This document shows positions 6,756 to 12,335 of a stretch of DNA of 12,335 bases, piece after piece; the first letter of the stretch is position 1; each line of letters begins with the position of its first letter. A program made the position numbers and the translations under genes. This DNA comes from VRUE01 sp044867645 (GTDB lineage Bacteria; Actinomycetota; Thermoleophilia; Solirubrobacterales; 70-9), in NCBI GenBank assembly GCA_044867645.1, contig JBIOVI010000051.1, positions 1 through 12,335 on the forward strand, read 5' to 3'. The notes under the pieces are model-generated. The model was not told the origin of the DNA. It saw only the letters and a program-made list of their open reading frames with translations, and did not search any database.

Positions 6756-7533
6756 GACCGTGCTCGACCTGCTCGACTGCGGCATGGGTGGAGGCGGCAA
6801 GGTCCGGGTCGGCGAGATCGACTGCGGGGGGAAGCTCGATGTGAAGCTCGCTCGACGGGTCGAGGCGAGCGCGCAGCCCGTTCGAGCGCGAGGCGAGGAC
6901 GTGGCCGCCGCGGCTGCGGTCCGCCGAGATGAAGTGGAGGTGGTAGCCGCTCACCTCGATTCCCTCGGCATAGTCGGGGAAGCGGAAGCCGAGCATCGTC
7001 CCCTCGACGTCGGCCAGCTCAAAGACGTGCTGCTCGGCGACGACCTCGGTCAGCGGTCGGTAAGGAGGCTCCTGGCGCGGCACCGAGCGAGCGCGGATCA
7101 GCTCGAAGCGGCCGTCGAGGCGGATCGCGCAGGAGGCCGTACCGGCGGGGGTCAGCTCGTCGAGGCGCGCCAACAACCCCGGGTGGTCGAGCTGCCCTTC
7201 GAGCTTTCGATCGACCGTGGGCTCGAAGCGGGTCACGACCGCGAAGGGAGTCATCGTCGCCGGCTCTATCTCACCGACCGCACCATCGACGTCGGCGCGG
7301 TAGAAGCGCCCGTCGAGCGCGATCATCTCGCCGTCGAGGCCGTTCAGAGTGCCGAGGCCGAGATTGCCGTGCTCGGCCAGCTCGGCGAAGCTGAGGTCGC
7401 CTTCGTAGGCCCCCTCGAGCAGGGCGCCGATCGTCGAGGCCTGAAAGAGGACGTGGGGCTCGCACTCGGCGTGCAGTTCCTCCTCGCGCATCGTCTCCAC
7501 GTGCAGCGCCCTGATCCAGCGCTCGTCAAGCAC
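6751..7533 (-). CDS. budA: Alpha-acetolactate decarboxylase
   Basis: Converts (S)-alpha-acetolactate to acetoin with release of CO2, in overflow/butanediol metabolism or to drain acetolactate from branched-chain amino acid synthesis. The 260-residue product has the family's length (Bacillus AlsD about 255). Recognised blocks are LFQASTIGALLEGAYEGD (29-46), GNLGLGTLNGLDGEMIALDGRFYRAD (56-81), TPFAVVTRFEP (95-105) and the metal site GYHLHFISADRSRGGHVL (196-213) with zinc ligands His198, His200 and His211. There is no signal peptide, so it is cytosolic. The GTG at 7531-7533 has GAGAG 9 bases upstream; an internal ATG at residue 15 is an alternative. No acetolactate synthase is next to it. It diverges from the ABC transporter over 61 bp, and its last codon and stop lie in the 42-bp palindrome. 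Confidence 0.93.
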   Translation of the reverse strand: MLDERWIRALHVETMREEELHAECEPHVLFQASTIGALLEGAYEGDLSFAELAEHGNLGLGTLNGLDGEMIALDGRFYRADVDGAVGEIEPATMTPFAVVTRFEPTVDRKLEGQLDHPGLLARLDELTPAGTASCAIRLDGRFELIRARSVPRQEPPYRPLTEVVAEQHVFELADVEGTMLGFRFPDYAEGIEVSGYHLHFISADRSRGGHVLASRSNGLRARLDPSSELHIELPPAVDLADPDLAASTHAAVEQVEHGQ

Positions 7534-7594
7534 GGGCGGCAGTCTCTCAGCTGCGACGGCATCGCCGGGCGAGTCGCCATGAAAGCATCAAGTC

Positions 7595-8485
7595 ATGGCA
7601 GCGATCGAACTGCGCGGCGTCGTCAAGCGCTTCGGCACGATCACGGCGGTCGACGGGCTCGACCTCGACGTGCCGGAAGGGATCTGCCTCGGCCTGCTCG
7701 GGCCGAACGGCGCCGGCAAGTCGACGACTATGCGGCTACTGACCGGCCAGGCGCTGCCCGACGCCGGCGAACTGCGCGCGCTCGGCCATGAACTTCCGGG
7801 CGACGCCAAGGCGGCGCGCGCCGAAATGGGCGTCGTGCCACAGCTCGACAACCTCGACGTCGACGTCACGGTCGAAGACAACCTGGCGGTCTTCGCCCGT
7901 CTCTACCGAGTCCCCGACGTCGGCGCCGCGGTCGACCGGGCGCTCGACCTCGCCCGCCTGCGCGATCGCCGCCGCGACGCTGTCGACGAGCTCTCCGGCG
8001 GCATGCGCCGCCGCCTGCTGCTGGCCCGCGGGCTCGTGCACGAACCGAGGCTGGTCCTGCTCGACGAGCCGACCGTCGGCCTCGACCCGCAGATCCGCAC
8101 TCAGCTCTGGACCCTGATCGACGACCTGCGCTCGCGCGGCACGACGATCCTGATGTCCACCCACTACATCGAGGAGGCGGAGCGACTCGCCGACGAAGTC
8201 GCGGTGATGACGAAGGGGAAGATCATCAGCCGCGGCCGCCCGGCCGAGCTGATCGCCGAGCACGCCGGCCGCGAGACGGCGGAAATCTACGCGCCGCCGC
8301 AGCGCCTGGCCGAGGCCCGCGCCGCCGCCGAGGCGGTCGGCCTGCGGGTGCGCCCCGCCGGGCCCGCGATCGCGATCGTCGGCTCGGAGCGAGCCAACGG
8401 CGCCGCCGTCCCCGACGACGCGGTGCGGCGCGCCGCTTCGCTCGAGGACGTCTTCGTGCTCCTCACGGGCGAGGAGGCGGAATGA
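7595..8485 (+). CDS. ABC-2 type exporter, ATP-binding subunit (DrrA/NodI-like)
   Basis: The nucleotide-binding subunit (296 residues) of an ABC-2 exporter, working at the inner face of the membrane with the permease encoded next. All ATPase motifs are intact: Walker A GPNGAGKST (36-44), Q-loop Gln83 (VVPQLDN), signature LSGGM (133-137), Walker B with catalytic Glu LLDEPT (155-160), D-loop GLDP and switch His190 (STHYIEEAE). A C-terminal region of about 70 residues follows, as in DrrA/NodI/CcmA-type proteins. The cargo cannot be inferred: drugs, lipids and polysaccharides are all handled by relatives. The ATG at 7595 has no clear Shine-Dalgarno. The stop overlaps the permease start by 4 bp (ATGA), so the subunits are translationally coupled. 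Confidence 0.93.
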   Translation: MAAIELRGVVKRFGTITAVDGLDLDVPEGICLGLLGPNGAGKSTTMRLLTGQALPDAGELRALGHELPGDAKAARAEMGVVPQLDNLDVDVTVEDNLAVFARLYRVPDVGAAVDRALDLARLRDRRRDAVDELSGGMRRRLLLARGLVHEPRLVLLDEPTVGLDPQIRTQLWTLIDDLRSRGTTILMSTHYIEEAERLADEVAVMTKGKIISRGRPAELIAEHAGRETAEIYAPPQRLAEARAAAEAVGLRVRPAGPAIAIVGSERANGAAVPDDAVRRAASLEDVFVLLTGEEAE

Positions 8486-9270
8486 GCGACGGCAAGGCCC
8501 GCCTGAGGCGACTCGAACCGGCTGCGATCGGCGGTGTGATGAGCCGCGAGGTCGCCAACTTCCGCACCTACTGGAAGGGGACGACCTTCTCCAGCGTGCT
8601 CGAACCGATCGTCTACCTGCTCGCCTTCGGCCTCGGCCTCTCGGCGACGCTGGTCGACGAAGTCAACGGCCTGCCCTACGTGCAGTTCGTCGGCACCGGC
8701 ATGGTGGCGACGGCGGTGATCTTCTCCAGCGCCCTGCCGGCAATGTTCGGCACCTTCGTCAAGCACCGCTTCCAGAACACCTACGACGCGATCCTCGCGG
8801 CACCGGTCGACGTCGAGGAGCTGGTCAGCGCCGAGATGCTTTGGATCGGCGTCCGCTCCGCCATCTACGGCTGCTTCCCGCTGATCGTCACGATCGGCTT
8901 CGGGCTCGACCCGGCACCCGGCATGCTGCTGGTGCCGCTCTTCTGCTTCGTCACCGCGCTCGGCTTCGCCGGCTTCGGCGTCGCGATGGCGGCGATCGTC
9001 GCCAAGATCGACCAGTTCAACTACGTCACCGCGCTCTTCGTCACGCCGCTCTTCCTCGTCTCCGGCGCCTTCTTCCCGATCGACGAACTGCCCGAGGGGG
9101 TACAGATCGTCGCCCAGCTCAACCCCCTCCACCAGCTGGTCGAACTGGTCCGCGGCGGCGCCTTCGGCTTCGATGCCGTCGACCTGATCAGGTTCGCGGG
9201 GCTCGTCGCCTTCGCACTGGTGATGTGGCGGATCGCCGTCAACAGGATGGCCGCCAGGTTGATCGACTAG
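8482..9270 (+). CDS. ABC-2 type exporter, permease subunit (NodJ/DrrB-like)
   Basis: The transmembrane partner of the preceding ATPase, 262 residues. A basic N-terminal segment and a coupling-like amphipathic stretch (VMSREVANFRTYWKGTTFSSVLEP, about 19-42) are followed by six hydrophobic segments, the usual ABC-2 fold. The QNTYDAILAAPVD loop (about 98-110) and the late FVTPLFLVSGAFFPIDELPEGVQIVAQLNPLHQLVELVRG block are hallmarks of the NodJ/DrrB permease family. The start is well supported: ATG overlaps the ATPase stop and GAGGAGG lies 4 bases upstream. Cargo is unknown. The next gene starts 26 bp after its stop. Confidence 0.93.
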   Translation: MSDGKARLRRLEPAAIGGVMSREVANFRTYWKGTTFSSVLEPIVYLLAFGLGLSATLVDEVNGLPYVQFVGTGMVATAVIFSSALPAMFGTFVKHRFQNTYDAILAAPVDVEELVSAEMLWIGVRSAIYGCFPLIVTIGFGLDPAPGMLLVPLFCFVTALGFAGFGVAMAAIVAKIDQFNYVTALFVTPLFLVSGAFFPIDELPEGVQIVAQLNPLHQLVELVRGGAFGFDAVDLIRFAGLVAFALVMWRIAVNRMAARLID

Positions 9271-9296
9271 CGCAGCCCCGGATAGCCTGCCCGCCA

Positions 9297-10268
9297 ATGG
9301 CCGGCGGCTTCAAGCGCTCCTCGCGGTTTGGGATCTTCGGCGTCCTCGTCGTCATGGCGGCCTGCGCGGCGATCGGCCTGACCCTGGGCAGCGGTCAAGC
9401 CAACCCGAAGCTGGCGCTGGGCTTGATCTTCGGCGTGGTTGCGCTCTTCTGCGTCGTCCTCTTCGCCCTGCAGCGCTCCGACCTCGACCGCGTCTCCGGA
9501 TCCGACGCCCGCGGCAGCTCCCGCGCCGCCGCCGAAGGCGGGCGGACGGTCGAGAACCCGACGACGATGGAGGAGGCCGACCTCTGGGCGGCGATGGCGG
9601 TGGGGCCGATCGACGCCGAGGCAGTCAAGGCGCGCGCTGCGGGATGGGAGGCGGGCCGGCGCAGTCAGAACCTGGCGATGCTGGTGACGCTGCTGATCTT
9701 CCTCACCGTGCCGCCGATCTACTTCTTCGAAAGCTTCGTGCCGCTGTTGATCGGCGGTCCGCTGATCGCGCTGGCGGCGGTCTGGGGCAGCGTCCGGGCG
9801 CTGATGCCGGGTGGCGAGCTGGATCGGGGCTACGAGAACGTCGGCGTGGCGATGGCGCCGCTGGGCCTGAAGGTGACGGAGCGGCCGAGCGTCAACATCG
9901 AGATGCGCGACCCGGTCACGCCCCGCATGGGGCCGAAGATCCACGGGGCGCTGGTGCTCGAGGGCGAGCGGCACGGGCGCCGCGTCTCGATCCGCCTCGA
10001 CAGCACCGAGACGGCGAGTCACAGCGAGGTCTCAGTGGTGGCGCCGGCTCCCGCGTTCAGCGCGAAGTCGCGCGATGGGCGGGTACGGCCGGCAGAGGGC
10101 GCTCCCGATGCAATCGCCACGGCGCTGAAAGAGGTGCCCAACTCGACCCGCTGGAAAAAAGTGACCGTCGAGGGCGGGCCCAAGGGGATCGTCGTCGCCC
10201 GCAAGGGCGGCGAGCAGGCCGACTGGCTCTGCGACCTCTGGCTCGCCGAGCGGCTCGCCTCGTGCTGA
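9297..10268 (+). CDS. Four-TM membrane protein of unknown function
   Basis: I do not recognise the family. The 323-residue product has two TM helices at about 12-31 and 38-58, a polar region of about 65 residues (59-125), two more TM helices at about 126-145 and 148-167, and a soluble C-terminal domain of about 155 residues rich in beta-type segments (KIHGALVLEGERHGRRVSIRLDS, then VSVVAPAPAF and WKKVTVEGGPKGIVVARKG). The frame is open far upstream through the permease gene, but coding there is a shadow; ATG 9297-9299 begins the hydrophobic protein. No Shine-Dalgarno is present; TAGCCT ends 8 bases before the ATG, so a leaderless message is possible. It lies 26 bp after the ABC permease and could be an accessory of that exporter, an inference from position only. 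Confidence 0.8.
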   Translation: MAGGFKRSSRFGIFGVLVVMAACAAIGLTLGSGQANPKLALGLIFGVVALFCVVLFALQRSDLDRVSGSDARGSSRAAAEGGRTVENPTTMEEADLWAAMAVGPIDAEAVKARAAGWEAGRRSQNLAMLVTLLIFLTVPPIYFFESFVPLLIGGPLIALAAVWGSVRALMPGGELDRGYENVGVAMAPLGLKVTERPSVNIEMRDPVTPRMGPKIHGALVLEGERHGRRVSIRLDSTETASHSEVSVVAPAPAFSAKSRDGRVRPAEGAPDAIATALKEVPNSTRWKKVTVEGGPKGIVVARKGGEQADWLCDLWLAERLASC

Positions 10269-10399
10269 GACGGGCGACGCAGAGCACCTCCGGCCGCCTC
10301 GCCCTGCTCGTCTCCACGCTGGCGCTGACCGTCTTCACCCGGCCCGCGCCCCCGAGCTGGGAAGGGGCGCTCGAAGCCGAGGGGACGTCGGATGACTGA
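10262..10399 (+). CDS. Possible small single-TM protein, 45 residues
   Basis: GTG at 10262-10264 overlaps the last codons of the preceding gene and opens a 45-codon frame: VLRRATQSTS, a hydrophobic segment (GRLALLVSTLALTVF, about 11-25), then a Pro-rich acidic tail (TRPAPPSWEGALEAEGTSDD). 41 of 45 codons end in G or C, and G+C falls from third to first to second codon position (about 91, 69, 62%), as in real genes of this GC content. The frame ends 5 bp before the 3' end of the SRP RNA. No ribosome site is seen, so it would depend on coupling to the gene before it. I do not recognise it, and it may be a chance frame. Confidence 0.4.
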   Translation: MLRRATQSTSGRLALLVSTLALTVFTRPAPPSWEGALEAEGTSDD

Positions 10400-10401
10400 A
10401 A

Positions 10402-10674
10402 ATGGACCGTGCACCCGCCTTCGAAGCGTGGTCCCCAGGCGTGTCCGTCGCATTTGGCTCGAGTCGGGCTCGCCTGCGGCACCCGCGGCATCCGCTTAAG
10501 GCTGCTTCCTTCCGGACCTGACCTGATTCACGTGCCCACGTCGCGCAGGACCCGGCCGTCAACGCCGCCTGCGGCAGACCGACCCCGAAGGCCAGCCCCT
10601 CAGAACGGAATTCGGCCCCGCTAGAGCGGATTGCGGGTTACAGGGCACCGCTGATTCCCCGCCTAGCACGGTCC
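10402..10674 (-). ncRNA. ffs: Long (Bacillus-type) signal recognition particle RNA
   Basis: The RNA core of the signal recognition particle, about 271 nt. The 3' part carries the universal Ffh-binding helix: GTCAGGTCCGGAAGGAAGCA, with the GGAA tetraloop at 10510-10513. Unlike the short 4.5S form it also has the 5' Alu-type domain (GTGCTAGGCGGGG near the 5' end, GCGGTGCCCTGTAAC, GCAATCCGCTCTAGC), closely matching the Bacillus subtilis scRNA as I remember it, and a GGTGCACGG 3' end. The ends pair perfectly over 9 bp: GGACCGTGC (10674-10666) with GCACGGTCC (10412-10404), followed by ATTTT, which may act as a weak terminator. A TAGGAT box 7 bases upstream fixes the likely 5' end. It lies upstream of dnaX on the same strand, though 5.2 kb away. 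Confidence 0.95.
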
Positions 10675-10681
10675 GCCCCCG

Positions 10682-10687
10682 ATCCTA
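10682..10687 (-). promoter_or_regulatory. Promoter -10 box of the SRP RNA
   Basis: TAGGAT on the minus strand ends 7 bases before the inferred first base of the RNA. GTGATC, 17 bases further upstream, could serve as a partial -35 (matches TTGACA at TGA). The box forms half of a dyad, GATCCTA (10681-10687) with TAGGATC (10702-10708), shared with the divergent antiporter gene. Confidence 0.5.
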
Positions 10688-10701
10688 CCCGGCGGCGGCC
10701 G

Positions 10702-10707
10702 TAGGAT
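10702..10707 (+). promoter_or_regulatory. Possible -10 box for the antiporter gene
   Basis: TAGGAT on the plus strand is the mirror copy of the SRP RNA -10 box and ends 11 bases before the TTG start of the antiporter. A very short leader or leaderless message would follow. The -35 is not convincing. Confidence 0.35.
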
Positions 10708-10718
10708 CACCCTCGCCC

Positions 10719-11948
10719 TTGATCGACGTCGACACCGACTCCTTTTTCGTCATCGTCCTGATCGCCGCCATCGCGGCGGTCACCGTCGCCGTCGTGCCGC
10801 GCCGCTTCGCGCCACCGGTGGTCGTGGTGGAGCTGATGATGGGGATCGTCGTCGGGCCGGAAGTCCTCGACCTCGCCCGCACCAGCGACTTCATCGACTT
10901 CTTCTCCAACCTCGGCCTCGGCATGCTCTTCTTCTTCGCCGGCTACGAGATCGACTTCGAGCGGATCCGCGGCAAGCCGCTCAAGCTCGGCGCGATCGGC
11001 TGGCTGCTCTCGATCGCCCTCGCCTACGGGATCGGGGGTGCCCTCGCCGCCGCCGGGATCGTCGTCTCCTTCCTCTACACCGGCTCGGCGATGGCAACCA
11101 CGGCGATCGGCACGCTGATCCCGATCCTGCGCGACAACGGCGAGCTGAAGACCCGCTTCGGCACCTACCTGCTGGCCGCCGGTGGCATCGGCGAGTTCGG
11201 CCCGATCCTGCTCGTGACCCTGGTCCTCTCGACGACCAACCCGCTGCACGAGGCGGCGATCCTGGTCGCCTTCGTCGCCCTCGCACTCGCCGTCGCGCTG
11301 ATCTCCGTGCGCCTCGCCTGGCGCGGCTGGCCGGCGCTGGAGCGGACCTTCGAGGCGAGCAGCCAGCTCGCCGTGCGAATCACCGTGGTGCTGGTCTTCG
11401 GCCTCGTCCTGCTCGCCGGCGAGCTTGGCCTCGACGTCCTGCTCGGCGGCTTCGTCGCCGGGATGATCGTGCGCCTGTCACTGAAGGGACACGAGCTGCG
11501 GGTCTTCGAGTCGAAGCTGACCGCGGTCGGCTTCGGCTTCTTCGTCCCCTTCTTCTTCGTCACCAGTGGCATCGGGTTCGATCTTGCGGCGCTCGGCTCC
11601 GCCACCGCGCTGCTCAAACTGCTGCTCTTCTTCTGTCTCTTCCTGGTCGTCCGCGGCCTGCCGGCGATGCTCCTCTACCGCCGCGTGCTGCAGGCGCGCC
11701 AGCGCGCCGCGCTGGCCTTCTACTCGGCGACCGAGCTGCCGCTGGTCGTCGCGATCACGACGATCGCGACCGAAGCGGGTGAGATGAAATCGTCGACCGC
11801 GGCGGGCCTGGTCGGGGCGGCAATGCTCTCGACCCTGATCTTCCCTTTCGTCGCCCTGGCATTTCAGAACCGGGCGGTCGCCGCGGGCGAGACGGGCCCG
11901 CCGGAGGGCGATGGCCCGCCCCTCGCCGCGGAGCAGGCCATCGCCTGA
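10719..11948 (+). CDS. CPA2-type cation:proton antiporter
   Basis: A 409-residue membrane antiporter of the monovalent cation:proton antiporter-2 group (Na_H_Exchanger domain), with about 12 hydrophobic segments filling residues 8-385 and a short acidic/Pro-rich tail; there is no RCK/TrkA-N regulatory domain, unlike KefB/KefC. It would exchange Na+ or K+ for H+ across the cell membrane. Typical features are PPVVVVELMMGIVVGPEVL in the second TM segment, GLGMLFFFAGYEIDF, the unwound-helix-like TGSAMATTAIGTLIPIL (121-137), and VPFFFVTSGIGFDL near the C-terminal half. At the position where many relatives carry the transport Asp (for example QD in KefC) it reads GIGEFGP, with Glu159. The start is TTG at 10719; no earlier in-frame start codon or ribosome site is seen, so the message may be leaderless. 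Ion selectivity is unknown. Confidence 0.9.
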   Translation: MIDVDTDSFFVIVLIAAIAAVTVAVVPRRFAPPVVVVELMMGIVVGPEVLDLARTSDFIDFFSNLGLGMLFFFAGYEIDFERIRGKPLKLGAIGWLLSIALAYGIGGALAAAGIVVSFLYTGSAMATTAIGTLIPILRDNGELKTRFGTYLLAAGGIGEFGPILLVTLVLSTTNPLHEAAILVAFVALALAVALISVRLAWRGWPALERTFEASSQLAVRITVVLVFGLVLLAGELGLDVLLGGFVAGMIVRLSLKGHELRVFESKLTAVGFGFFVPFFFVTSGIGFDLAALGSATALLKLLLFFCLFLVVRGLPAMLLYRRVLQARQRAALAFYSATELPLVVAITTIATEAGEMKSSTAAGLVGAAMLSTLIFPFVALAFQNRAVAAGETGPPEGDGPPLAAEQAIA

Positions 11949-11959
11949 GCGGGTGGGCG

Positions 11960-11965
11960 TAAAAT
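11960..11965 (+). promoter_or_regulatory. Promoter -10 box of tRNA-Val
   Basis: TAAAAT, the most AT-rich hexamer in the 29-bp gap, lies 12 bases before the mature tRNA 5' end, which would give a leader of about 5 nt. The gap is otherwise very GC-rich. No clear -35 is visible. Confidence 0.4.
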
Positions 11966-11977
11966 CCCCTCCCTCCC

Positions 11978-12049
11978 GGGCGCGTAGCTCAGTGGGAGAG
12001 CGCTCGCCTCACACGCGAGAGGTCGCTGGTTCGAACCCAGCCGCGCCCA
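11978..12049 (+). tRNA. tRNA-Val (anticodon CAC)
   Basis: A complete cloverleaf of 72 nt. The acceptor stem is GGGCGCG (11978-11984) with CGCGCCC (12042-12048); the D arm is GCTC/GAGC around AGTGGGA; the anticodon stem is CTCGC/GCGAG with loop CTCACAC, giving anticodon CAC and reading GUG codons; the variable loop is AGGTC; the T arm is GCTGG/CCAGC with TTCGAAC; the discriminator base is A. CCA is not encoded. It follows the antiporter stop by 29 bp. Confidence 0.97.
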
Positions 12050-12141
12050 TCGCTTCCCGGTTTCGTCTTTTCGCGGCGGCGCCGCTATGGTCCCGTTGCC
12101 GGAATTTTCCAGCGCATAACTCGATATGAAAGGGGTCAGAT

Positions 12142-12335
12142 TTGACCGCCGATGAGTTCAGTGAGATGGGGCCGATTGATTATCTGCTCATCGAGTGGCC
12201 TGGCCGGCAACCGACCGGTGAGGCGGCGCCGCATTTGATCGATCTCGTCGATCGCGGCCTGATCCGCATCCTCGACCTCGCCTTCATGACCAAGGCCGAG
12301 GACGGCTCGGTCGCCGCCCTGGAGATCGCCGATCT
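12142..12335 (+). CDS. DUF6325-type protein, 5' part (runs off the window)
   Basis: The first 64 codons of a gene continuing beyond the window. The peptide (MGPIDYLLIEWPGRQP, then LIDLVDRGLIRILDLAFMTKAEDGSVAALEIADL) resembles the DUF6325/DUF1269-like family of small actinobacterial proteins, possibly membrane- or stress-associated; the function is unknown. TTG at 12142-12144 was chosen because AAAGGGG lies 6 bases before it; ATG at 12166, with a weaker site, would give MGPIDYLL and is the alternative. The gene follows tRNA-Val by 92 bp, which holds only an unremarkable moderately AT-rich stretch at about 12100-12130 where its promoter may lie. Confidence 0.75.
   Translation, partial: MTADEFSEMGPIDYLLIEWPGRQPTGEAAPHLIDLVDRGLIRILDLAFMTKAEDGSVAALEIAD

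Noticed and set aside
8841..9296. Upstream extension of the frame of the four-TM protein
   Set aside because: It lies wholly within the ABC permease in another frame and is Arg/Pro-rich; the real start is the ATG at 9297.
8287..9297. Minus-strand frame of 336 codons with an acidic product
   Set aside because: It is antisense to the ABC permease; the Asp/Glu/Arg repeats come from the reverse reading of hydrophobic codons.
10346..10370. GCGCCCC/GGGGCGC hairpin as a terminator
   Set aside because: The stem is only 7 bp, no T-run follows, and it lies inside a possible small reading frame; such dyads are common at this GC content.
11911..12129. Short plus-strand frame covering the tRNA
   Set aside because: It is made from tRNA-Val sequence; the RSPHTREVAGSNPAAP peptide is the familiar artefact of translating a tRNA.
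1..12335. CRISPR array, transposase or phage genes
   Set aside because: No regularly spaced repeats, no transposase or integrase motifs and no phage-type genes were seen on either strand.

Overview
The window is a very GC-rich bacterial chromosome segment (G/C-ending codons dominate, GTG and TTG starts are common). The GC content, a DUF6325-type gene, actinobacterial-style genes with little or no leader, and a long Bacillus-type SRP RNA together suggest a deep-branching actinobacterium of the Thermoleophilia/Solirubrobacterales kind. That placement is an inference, not a proof.

Left part (85-5151, minus strand): a recombination/replication cluster read dnaX -> ybaB/ebfC -> GMC oxidoreductase -> recR -> HdeD-like membrane protein. 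dnaX, ybaB and recR are the classic co-inherited trio. The GMC oxidoreductase has been slotted between ybaB and recR and is translationally coupled to recR by a GTGA overlap.

Middle part (5160-10399): a GT-C type polytopic glycosyltransferase (+) divergent from dnaX by only 8 bp; an alpha-acetolactate decarboxylase (-) convergent with it across a nested palindrome; a two-gene ABC-2 exporter (+, ATPase and permease overlapping by ATGA); a four-TM protein of unknown function (+); and a possible 45-residue one-TM protein overlapping its stop.

Right part (10402-12335): a complete long SRP RNA of about 271 nt on the minus strand, a CPA2-type cation:proton antiporter (+) divergent from it over a symmetric TAGGAT/ATCCTA promoter region, tRNA-Val(CAC), and the 5' end of a DUF6325-type gene that runs off the window.

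The order SRP RNA - dnaX - ybaB - recR on one strand is that known from Bacillus. Here it persists in order and orientation but is split by a block of about 5.2 kb and by the GMC gene.

The most unusual signal is a set of palindromic insert-like segments: one of 95 bp in frame inside the glycosyltransferase, one of 279 bp (exactly 93 codons) bounded by 15-bp inverted arms inside the dnaX linker, and a 42-bp nested palindrome supplying the end of the acetolactate decarboxylase gene. Both in-gene segments have about 40% A/T-ending codons, against about 10% in a sampled stretch of dnaX. No gene-free stretch exceeds 300 bases once the SRP RNA is counted; positions 1-84 and 12050-12141 hold no gene I can support.
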